Below, in pieces: positions 6,036-11,298 of a stretch of 11,298 nt of DNA. A program made the translations under genes and the position numbers. This DNA comes from Bacteroidota bacterium (GTDB taxonomy: Bacteria; Bacteroidota; Bacteroidia; B-17B0; Aurantibacillaceae), in NCBI GenBank assembly GCA_005800865.1, contig SYEI01000309.1, forward strand, positions 1 through 11,298. Reading direction: 5' to 3'. The notes under the pieces are model-generated. The model ran no database searches and was not told the DNA's origin. It worked only from the letters and a program-made list of their open reading frames with translations. The number at the start of each line of letters is the position of its first letter. The stretch's first letter is position 1.

Positions 6036-7683
6036 TCAATAATTCTTTAGCATTTTTTAAAGCAGTTTCGGTTGGCGTGCCTGTACTTAACATTTTAGCA
6101 ATCTCTGCAATACGTTCTTCTTTATTTAATGCTTTAATACTTGAAGTGGTTTTATCTTTTGAATCTGATTTGTAAACAAATAAATGATTACCGCCTTTAC
6201 TTGCCATTTGTGGTAAATGCGTAATCGTAATTACTTGCATAGTTTTACCCATGGCAAATAAAATGTTCCCAATTTTATCGGCAACATCACCACTTACTCC
6301 TGTGTCTATTTCATCAAAAATAATAGTTGGTAAAGCAGTACGTTCTGCTAATAAAGCTTTTAAGCATAACATCAAACGAGATAATTCTCCGCCCGATGCT
6401 GTTTTATGTAACTCTTTAAATTCAGCACCTTTATTTGCAGTAAATAAAAATGAGATAGCATCTTGTCCGTTAACGCCTAATGTATCTAAAGGTTTTAATT
6501 CTATTTTAAATTGTGCATTAGCCATTGACAAGCTTGTGAGCATGGTTTTAATATTTTGCTCAATACCTGCCGTAGATTTTTGTCGCTTATCAGATAAATT
6601 TTTGGCTAAAGATTTACATTGTTTTTCCGATGCTAAAATTTCTTTTTGTGTTTTTTCTATTGCTACTTCTAAAGATGAAAACTGTTGCAACTTCGCTTCA
6701 ATATCAGTTTTAATAACCAATAATTCTTCTTCACTATTAACGCCATGTTTTTTTAACAGACGATTTAATTTATCTAATTGTGCATTTACTTCTTCTAAGC
6801 GCGAATTGTCGTATACCACATCTTCCTCGCAAGCATCAATATCTTTGGATAGTTCTTTTAATTCAATAGATACAGAATTGATACGCTCAAATAATTCGTT
6901 AAACTGCTTTCCAAATTTGGAGACGGATTGCAATTGTTGTTTTACTAATGCTAATGCCGAAACAATGTTTTCATCGCCACCATTAATTGCTAAAGATGAT
7001 TTTACTAAACTACCTTTTATGAATTCAGCATTTTCTAGGGTTTCGCTTTCTTCTTCTAATTGTTGTTGTTCACCAACTTTTACATTGGCTTCTTCTAATT
7101 CATTAAATTGAAACTGAAAATAATCTAATTCTTTTTTTGCTTGCATTTCTTGAGCAGAAAGTTCTTCTAATTGCTTTCTTAGTTTTTGTAAAGCGTTAAA
7201 TTGCTTTTTGTAATCAGAAAACAAATTGGTTGTTTGTGCAAATGCATCTACTAATTCAAACTGAAAATTAGTTTCCTTTAATAATAAGGTTTCGTGTTGC
7301 GAATGAATATCAATTAATTGCTCACCCAATTCTTTTAATACACTTAAGGTTGTTGGTGTATCGTTTATAAATGCTCTAGATTTTCCTTCGGGAGTAATTT
7401 CTCTTCGGATGGTTGTTACTTCCTCAAAATCTAATTCATTGCTTTCAAAAAAAGACTTTAAACTATATTCCTTAATATTAAACTGGGCTTCGATGATGCA
7501 TTTTTTGGTTTTGTCGTGCAACGAACTCACATCAGCTCTGTTCCCTAAAGTTAAACCTAATGCCCCCAATAAAATGGATTTTCCAGCACCGGTTTCTCCA
7601 GTTATAACAGTTAATCCATTATTCAAATGAACTTCAGTTTCTTCAATTAAGGCAAAATTCTGTATTCGTAAGTGCTGTAGCAT
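6028..7683 (-). CDS. recN: DNA repair protein RecN
   Basis: RecN is an SMC-like ATPase that acts in recombinational repair of double-strand breaks, bridging or tethering DNA ends in the cytoplasm. The 551-residue length is normal. The N-terminal head has the Walker A motif GETGAGKS at 29-36 and the RecN-typical DIHSQHE at 125-131. A long charged central part (about 155-370), rich in Glu, Gln, Lys and Leu, is a coiled-coil hairpin. The C-terminal head has the ABC signature SGGELSR at 430-436, Walker B TIIFDEID at 453-460 and the H-loop THLPQMAS at 488-495. All ATPase motifs are intact. The start ATG at 7683 agrees with the usual N-terminus (MLQHLRIQNFALIEE). It is divergent from rpoD across 268 bases and overlaps the downstream sulfatase-fold gene by 8 bases. 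I see no LexA-like box that I can support. Confidence 0.97.
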   Translation of the reverse strand: MLQHLRIQNFALIEETEVHLNNGLTVITGETGAGKSILLGALGLTLGNRADVSSLHDKTKKCIIEAQFNIKEYSLKSFFESNELDFEEVTTIRREITPEGKSRAFINDTPTTLSVLKELGEQLIDIHSQHETLLLKETNFQFELVDAFAQTTNLFSDYKKQFNALQKLRKQLEELSAQEMQAKKELDYFQFQFNELEEANVKVGEQQQLEEESETLENAEFIKGSLVKSSLAINGGDENIVSALALVKQQLQSVSKFGKQFNELFERINSVSIELKELSKDIDACEEDVVYDNSRLEEVNAQLDKLNRLLKKHGVNSEEELLVIKTDIEAKLQQFSSLEVAIEKTQKEILASEKQCKSLAKNLSDKRQKSTAGIEQNIKTMLTSLSMANAQFKIELKPLDTLGVNGQDAISFLFTANKGAEFKELHKTASGGELSRLMLCLKALLAERTALPTIIFDEIDTGVSGDVADKIGNILFAMGKTMQVITITHLPQMASKGGNHLFVYKSDSKDKTTSSIKALNKEERIAEIAKMLSTGTPTETALKNAKELLNV

Positions 7684-7760
7684 ATCTTCGTTAAATATCG
7701 GAAATTTAAATCTGTAGAAATATATAAATTACCCAAAATGGGTATCCATTTTTCAACAAT

Positions 7761-7782
7761 TAATCCGCCAGCTGGCGGATTA
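7761..7782. repeat. Perfect 22-bp palindrome in the recN-rpoD divergent gap
   Basis: Each half reads TAATCCGCCAG outward-in; the two halves abut with no loop, and the GC-rich core CCGCCAGCTGGCGG stands out in an A/T-rich gap. It lies 78 bases before the recN start and 169 before rpoD. With no loop and no T-tract it is not a usual terminator. It could be a dimeric protein site or one copy of a dispersed palindromic repeat. The rest of the 268-base gap (7684-7951) is A/T-rich and shows no gene or RNA I can support; rpoD must have its promoter there, but I find no clear TTTG/TAnnTTTG pair. Confidence 0.7.
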
Positions 7783-7951
7783 GAAAAAATGCCCCTAAAC
7801 CAGATGAATCATTCAATCATTTAAACTGGCCATTCACTCAAAACGGTGTAACTAAATTGTTTTTATATCGTAATACAATACAGAAACACTCAGTTGGGCT
7901 ATTTACTAGTGTTTTAAACCCTTTTTGAGTATAACCTTTAAATTTTGAGCC

Positions 7952-8818
7952 ATGAGACAGCTAAAAATCACCAAGCAAATTACTAATCGCGAAACAGCTT
8001 CGTTGGATATGTATTTACAAGACATTGGACGTGTAGAATTAATTACGGCTGATGAAGAAGTGGTCTTAGCTCAAAAAATTAAAAATGGCGACCAACGTGC
8101 CTTAGATAAATTAGTAAAAGCTAATTTACGTTTTGTGGTGTCTGTTTCTAAGCAGTATCAAAACCAGGGATTAAGTTTACCCGATTTGATAAATGAAGGT
8201 AATATGGGTTTGATTAAAGCAGCTCAACGTTTTGATGAAACTCGAGGATTTAAGTTTATTTCTTACGCCGTTTGGTGGATTCGTCAGAGTATTTTACAAG
8301 CTTTAGCCGAACAATCTCGTATTGTGAGATTGCCTTTAAATAAAATTGGCGCTATCAATAAAATCAATAAAACCTTTGCTAAACTGGAGCAGCAGCTAGA
8401 GCGAGAACCTATAGCCGAAGAAATTTCTGAAATTTTAGATATTATGCCTGCTGATATTCGCGATATTATGCGAAATCAAGGTCGTCACATGAGTATGGAT
8501 GCGCCTTTAGGAACTTCAGAAGATGGAGGTAGTATGTATGAATTATTGGAAAATAAGCATGAGGCGTCTCCTGATAATGATTTGATTATTGAAAGTTTAC
8601 GTAGCGAAATTAACAGAGCTTTAACTGCTTTAACCGCCAGAGAGGCAGATGTAGTAAGACTATATTATGGATTAAGCGGGGGGCATTCTCATTCGTTAGA
8701 AGAAATTGGTGAAAAATTTGAATTAACGAGAGAACGTGTTCGACAAATTAAAGAAAAAGCAGTACGCCGATTAAAACATGCTTCTCGAAGCAAGTTTTTA
8801 ATGGGCTATCTAGGATAG
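7952..8818 (+). CDS. rpoD: Primary RNA polymerase sigma factor (sigma-70 family, RpoD/SigA)
   Basis: This factor directs RNA polymerase to housekeeping promoters. At 288 residues it is far shorter than E. coli RpoD because region 1.1 and the non-conserved insert are absent, as is normal for the primary sigma of Bacteroidota. Region 1.2 spans about 17-50 (LDMYLQDIGRVELITADEE). Region 2 includes LRFVVSVSKQYQNQG (59-73), LPDLINEGNMGLIKAAQRFD (76-95) and the -10 recognition helix FISYAVWWIRQSI (102-114). Region 3 follows with LPLNKI and the finger segment SMDAPLG (181-187). Region 4.2 with the helix-turn-helix spans SLEEIGEKF to RRLK (248-275). The beginning MRQLKITKQITNRE is the family's usual N-terminus and supports this ATG. 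It is followed by an intrinsic terminator 48 bases after the stop and is probably monocistronic. The phylum's sigma reads TTTG and TAnnTTTG promoters (established for Bacteroides). Confidence 0.96.
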   Translation: MRQLKITKQITNRETASLDMYLQDIGRVELITADEEVVLAQKIKNGDQRALDKLVKANLRFVVSVSKQYQNQGLSLPDLINEGNMGLIKAAQRFDETRGFKFISYAVWWIRQSILQALAEQSRIVRLPLNKIGAINKINKTFAKLEQQLEREPIAEEISEILDIMPADIRDIMRNQGRHMSMDAPLGTSEDGGSMYELLENKHEASPDNDLIIESLRSEINRALTALTAREADVVRLYYGLSGGHSHSLEEIGEKFELTRERVRQIKEKAVRRLKHASRSKFLMGYLG

Positions 8819-8865
8819 TTGTTTATGTTTAGTGAATCCCTATAGCTCATATTGGGATAAAGATT

Positions 8866-8894
8866 AGGAGGCTTGTGTTTGGCCTCCTTTTTTT
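8866..8894 (+). terminator. Rho-independent terminator after rpoD
   Basis: AGGAGGC at 8866-8872 pairs exactly with GCCTCCT at 8882-8888 around a 9-base loop, and a run of seven T follows at 8888-8894. The position 48 bases after the rpoD stop and the orientation fit transcription ending of rpoD. A second, weaker hairpin (ATCCC 8836-8840 with GGGAT 8854-8858) precedes it. Confidence 0.88.
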
Positions 8895-8910
8895 ATGTGC
8901 ATTTTTTTAT

Positions 8911-9020
8911 AATAGGAACGCGGATGAAACAGATTTGGCTAATTTGCACGGATTAAAATTAGCAGATGTAAAACCAGAAATTAGTATTAATCCGTTTTAT
9001 CAGCTAAATCAGTGTTACTA
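8911..9020. repeat. Degenerate fold-back intergenic repeat between rpoD and rpe
   Basis: The 301-base gap 8819-9119 holds the rpoD terminator, this element and the rpe leader. The element is an imperfect inverted repeat: ACGGATTAA (8948-8956) pairs exactly with TTAATCCGT (8987-8995), and outside it AACAGATTTGGCTAAT (8928-8943) pairs with small gaps to ATCAGCTAAATCAGTGTT (8999-9016). The vocabulary (GCGGAT, CACGGATT, AATCCGTTTT, AAATCAGTGTT) is that of short intergenic repeats I recall from many Bacteroidota genomes. A related end occurs at 390-415. It contains no supported gene. Confidence 0.55.
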
Positions 9021-9084
9021 TTCTCGTAACTATTTTTTAACGTCTTTTCTCATTTTTGTTAAAAACAAAATGCCTTTTAGCCAT

Positions 9085-9118
9085 TTATAATTTATAATTT
9101 TGAGCGTATAAATTATAA
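9085..9118 (+). promoter_or_regulatory. rpe leader: -7-like element inside a 12-bp perfect inverted repeat
   Basis: TAATTTTG at 9095-9102 matches the Bacteroidota -7 consensus TAnnTTTG and lies 17 bases before the rpe ATG, which would give a leader of roughly ten bases. I do not see TTTG at the right distance for -33. Around it, TTATAATTTATA (9085-9096) and TATAAATTATAA (9107-9118) are exact reverse complements with a 10-base centre, and the right arm ends one base before the ATG. The arrangement could be an operator over the promoter; the arms are purely A/T, which lowers the weight of the match. Confidence 0.4.
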
Positions 9119-9119
9119 T

Positions 9120-9770
9120 ATGTCACATTTAGTAGCACCTTCTGTTTTATCAGCTGATTTTGGAAATTTACAACGAGACATCGAATTGATTAATCATTCG
9201 GATGCCGATTGGTTTCATATTGATATTATGGATGGCGCTTTTGTTCCAAATATTTCTTTTGGATTCCCAGTTTTAAAAGCTATACAGAAACACGCAAAAA
9301 AACCTTTAGATGTGCATTTAATGATTGAAGATCCTGATCGTTATACACAATTATTTAAGGATGCTGGTGCTGATGTTTTAACTGTTCATATTGAAGCTTG
9401 CACGCATTTACACCGTTCTATCCAAAACATTAAAGCACTTGGCATGAAAGCAGGAGTTGCTTTGAATCCTCACACGTCTATTCATTTATTGGAAGATATT
9501 ATTGCGGATATTGATTTAGTATGCGTGATGAGCGTAAATCCAGGATTTGGCGGACAAAAATTTATTGAAAACACTTACACCAAAGTTACGGCACTTAAAA
9601 AACTAATTACCGAAAAAAAATCTAAAGCCCTAATCGAAATTGATGGAGGAGTGGATTTGAATAATTACAAAAAATTATTGGCTGCAGGCGCTGATGTTTT
9701 AGTAGCAGGTAATACCGTTTTTGGAAGTGCAAACCCAACACAAACAATCACACAATTAAAACAAATATAA
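9120..9770 (+). CDS. rpe: Ribulose-phosphate 3-epimerase
   Basis: Rpe interconverts D-ribulose 5-phosphate and D-xylulose 5-phosphate in the non-oxidative pentose phosphate pathway. It is a cytosolic TIM barrel using one divalent metal. The 216-residue length is normal. APSVLSADF at 6-14 is the first strand and turn. HIDIMDG at 33-39 gives metal ligand H33 and the catalytic acid/base D35. DVHLM at 64-68 gives ligand H66. MSVNPGFGGQKF at 137-148 is the phosphate-side loop, and EIDGG at 173-177 gives the second catalytic acid D175. VAGNTVFGS at 195-203 closes the phosphate site. All key residues are present. The ATG follows an A/T-rich leader without a Shine-Dalgarno sequence. The superoxide dismutase gene begins 19 bases after its stop and is probably co-transcribed. 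Confidence 0.97.
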   Translation: MSHLVAPSVLSADFGNLQRDIELINHSDADWFHIDIMDGAFVPNISFGFPVLKAIQKHAKKPLDVHLMIEDPDRYTQLFKDAGADVLTVHIEACTHLHRSIQNIKALGMKAGVALNPHTSIHLLEDIIADIDLVCVMSVNPGFGGQKFIENTYTKVTALKKLITEKKSKALIEIDGGVDLNNYKKLLAAGADVLVAGNTVFGSANPTQTITQLKQI

Positions 9771-9789
9771 ACCCTAAAACTTAAATACA

Positions 9790-10398
9790 ATGGCATTTGA
9801 ATTACCAAAATTAGATTATGCTTACACAGCATTAGAACCACACATTGATGCAAAAACTATGGAAATTCACCATAGCAAACACCACCAAGCTTATGTAACA
9901 AACTTAAACAATGCAATTGCAGGAACTGATGCTGAAAAAATGAGCATTGAAGATATTTGCAAAAACATTTCTAAATTCCCTATGGCTGTTCGTAATAACG
10001 GTGGCGGTCATTATAACCACTCTTTATTTTGGCAAGTAATGGCACCAAACGCTGGTGGCATGCCAACTGGTGATTTAGCTAAAGCGATTGAAACAGACTT
10101 AGGTGGTTTCGAGAAATTTAAAACTGACTTTACTGCTGCTGGTGCAACTCGTTTTGGATCAGGTTGGGCTTGGTTATGTGTTAAAGAAGGTAAATTATGC
10201 GTTTGCTCAACACCAAATCAAGATAATCCTTTAATGGATATTGCAGATTGCAAAGGCACTCCAATTTTAGGAATGGATGTATGGGAACATGCTTACTACT
10301 TAAATTATCAAAACCGTCGTCCTGATTATATGGCTGCATTTTTTAATGTCATCAATTGGACAAAAGTGAGCGAGCTTTATGCTGCAGCTAAAAAATAA
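9790..10398 (+). CDS. sodA: Superoxide dismutase, Mn/Fe family (Mn-type signature)
   Basis: The enzyme converts superoxide to hydrogen peroxide and oxygen. The 202-residue length is normal and there is no signal peptide, so it is cytosolic. The metal ligands are H27 (MEIHHSKHH), H77 (GGHYNHSLFW), D163 and H167 (DVWEHAYY). G73 in NNGGGH and Q144 in TPNQDNP are the pair that marks Mn-type enzymes; Fe-type enzymes instead carry the glutamine in the N-terminal segment. Cambialistic activity is still possible, since the signature is only a guide. Odd points: three cysteines (C130, C137, C139) lie close together after GSGWAWL, plus C57 and C154, more than I expect in this family. The gene follows rpe by 19 bases, so it is probably in one unit, and ends 19 bases before a strong terminator. 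Family is certain; metal and symbol less so. Confidence 0.95.
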   Translation: MAFELPKLDYAYTALEPHIDAKTMEIHHSKHHQAYVTNLNNAIAGTDAEKMSIEDICKNISKFPMAVRNNGGGHYNHSLFWQVMAPNAGGMPTGDLAKAIETDLGGFEKFKTDFTAAGATRFGSGWAWLCVKEGKLCVCSTPNQDNPLMDIADCKGTPILGMDVWEHAYYLNYQNRRPDYMAAFFNVINWTKVSELYAAAKK

Positions 10399-10417
10399 AT
10401 TCAAATTATTTTAAAAT

Positions 10418-10450
10418 AAAAAAGTCCCGATGATTCATCGGGACTTTTTT
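10418..10450. terminator. Bidirectional intrinsic terminator between sod and the T9SS gene
   Basis: AAAAAAGTCCCGATG at 10418-10432 is the exact reverse complement of 10436-10450, giving a 15-bp stem with a 3-base loop. Its core GTCCCGATG is flanked by A6 on the left and T6 on the right, so it offers a U-tract to transcripts from both sides. The stem ends 15 bases before the stop of the convergent gene and begins 19 bases after the sod stop, so it serves both. Confidence 0.93.
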
Positions 10451-10465
10451 ATTGTACTTATTTTT

Positions 10466-11298
10466 TTAATCTTTAATAACACGAGCTACATGATACGCTC
10501 CATTGTTTTTAATTCTAACAGAGTAAATACCTTTTGCAAAATGTTCAAACGAAACCGTTGTGCTGCTGTTTGAAATCGTTTCAACTAATACTAATTTACC
10601 AATAGCATCAAATATTTCTAAACTCGCATTTTCAATGGTGTTTGATTTAAAATCTATTGTAAAGTTGCCGTTAGTTGGGTTAGGAAACACTACAAACGTA
10701 TTGCTTGCTGCTTCTTTAATACTTGTGCAAGTACTTACGTCTACAGTTTCTGATGCCACAGCAGAACATGAATTGGCATCTGTGTAACTATATGTTAAGG
10801 TAAAGTTTCCTACACCAGCAACTGCTGGATCAAAGCTTGAACCTACTACACCAGTACCAGAATATACACCACCGCTTGGGCTTCCAACTAATGCAACAGA
10901 ACTATTACTTGTACATAAAGGACCAGATAATGAACCTAAAGTTACACTAGGTAAAGAATTAACAACAACGTTACTTACTTTGGTATTAGTACAACCATTC
11001 GTTGTTCCAATAACCGTGTAACTTGTATTAGACGTTGGAGAAACTGAAATGCTTGAAGTTGTTGCTCCGCTATTCCAAGAATAGGTCGTTGCACCACTTG
11101 CAGTTAATGCGGCTGAACTGCCCGAACAAATAGTAGAGTTATTTACCGCTACCGTTGGTGTAGCTTTAACAGTCACGTTACTTACTTTAGTATTAGTACA
11201 CCCATTCGTTGTTCCAATAACCGTGTAACTTGTATTAGATGTTGGAGAAACTGAAATGCTTGAAGTTGTTGCACCACTATTCCAAGAATAGGTAGTTG
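10466..11298 (-). CDS. T9SS-exported repetitive Ig-like protein, C-terminal part (N-terminus outside window)
   Basis: The minus-strand frame is open from the stop at 10466-10468 to the right edge, 276 residues visible; the GTG at 11176 is internal and not the start. The visible part begins inside an Ig-like repeat (SWNSGATTSSISVSPTSNTS, then YTVIGTTNGCTN), followed by a second full unit with the same sequence (type Ig_7, CHU_C-associated). Next comes a different Ser/Gly-rich domain (PLCTSNSSVALVGSPSGGVY to SYTDANSC). A C-terminal type A sorting domain spans the last ~75 residues, beginning at FPNPTNGNF and containing SLEIFDAIGKLV and GIYSVRIKN, the Por_Secre_tail pattern. That domain sends proteins through the type IX secretion system to the cell surface or medium, where it is cleaved. 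Role is unknown; adhesion or matrix proteins commonly have this build (inference). Cysteine pairs (CSG...NGC) suggest disulfides. It shares a terminator with sod. Confidence 0.9.
   Translation of the reverse strand, partial: TTYSWNSGATTSSISVSPTSNTSYTVIGTTNGCTNTKVSNVTVKATPTVAVNNSTICSGSSAALTASGATTYSWNSGATTSSISVSPTSNTSYTVIGTTNGCTNTKVSNVVVNSLPSVTLGSLSGPLCTSNSSVALVGSPSGGVYSGTGVVGSSFDPAVAGVGNFTLTYSYTDANSCSAVASETVDVSTCTSIKEAASNTFVVFPNPTNGNFTIDFKSNTIENASLEIFDAIGKLVLVETISNSSTTVSFEHFAKGIYSVRIKNNGAYHVARVIKD
10969..11298 (-). repeat. Two near-identical 123-bp repeat copies, period 207 bp, in the T9SS gene
   Basis: Bases 10969-11091 and 11176-11298 match at 117 of 123 positions by my count, offset by 207 bases, which is 69 codons. 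The six differences are all third-position or otherwise synonymous, so the encoded 40-odd residues are identical. The second copy runs to the window edge, so more units may lie beyond. Confidence 0.9.

Noticed and set aside
6251..7111. A 286-codon plus-strand open frame
   Set aside because: It lies wholly antisense to the intact recN coding sequence, is Ser/Cys/Asn-rich as expected for a shadow, and resembles no protein family.
7800..7829. CCAG...CTGG pairing and TGAATCATTCA in the rpoD upstream region
   Set aside because: Only four pairs around a long loop, and an 11-base palindrome that could easily be chance in A/T-rich DNA.
9051..9072. Imperfect hairpin CATTTTTGTT / AACAAAATG
   Set aside because: A/T-only stem with a bulge and no T-tract on the relevant side; too weak to call a terminator or regulatory element.
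8875..9090. A 71-codon open frame between rpoD and rpe
   Set aside because: It would start with a GTG inside the rpoD terminator loop, has no recognisable protein signal, and mostly translates the fold-back repeat.
11174..11176. GTG as start of the T9SS protein
   Set aside because: The frame continues upstream to the window edge with the same repeat sequence, so the GTG is an internal valine.

Overview
The window looks like a chromosomal segment of a low-GC, A/T-biased member of the Bacteroidota. Four things point there: a type IX secretion C-terminal sorting domain, two families typical of the phylum (DUF2480 and IPExxxVDY), a short primary sigma factor without region 1.1, and start sites preceded by A/T-rich leaders instead of Shine-Dalgarno sequences. 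Nearly all of the DNA is ordinary core genome. I see no CRISPR array, tRNA, rRNA, transposase, phage gene or defence cassette.

Layout. From the left edge the plus strand carries the C-terminal part of a DUF2480 protein, a signal-peptide outer-membrane beta-barrel protein, aroA (EPSP synthase) and a small three-helix membrane protein whose start overlaps the aroA stop. These meet a minus-strand run tail to tail, with a 12-base overlap. That run, in transcription order, is recN, an LTA-synthase/sulfatase-fold membrane enzyme (8-base overlap with recN), fabI and an IPExxxVDY protein. A divergent intergenic region of 268 bases with a perfect 22-bp palindrome separates recN from rpoD. rpoD ends at a clear intrinsic terminator. 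A degenerate fold-back repeat follows, then rpe and a Mn-type superoxide dismutase gene. A strong bidirectional terminator lies between sod and the C-terminal end of a large repetitive T9SS-exported protein that runs off the right edge.

Function. The genes are housekeeping: aromatic amino acid synthesis (aroA), fatty acid synthesis (fabI), double-strand break repair (recN), the primary sigma factor (rpoD), the pentose phosphate pathway (rpe) and oxidative defence (sod). Envelope proteins are mixed among them. Strand and spacing suggest transcription units DUF2480/OMP/aroA/small membrane protein, recN/sulfatase/fabI/IPExxxVDY, rpoD alone, rpe/sod, and the T9SS gene alone.

The most interesting signals are non-coding: a 14-bp perfect inverted repeat that puts the IPExxxVDY start codon in a hairpin loop, a 12-bp perfect inverted repeat ending one base before the rpe start, a fold-back intergenic repeat with a partial second copy near the left edge, the palindrome beside rpoD, and two near-identical repeat units in the T9SS protein that differ only at synonymous sites. 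I do not see a convincing previously undescribed multi-gene system.
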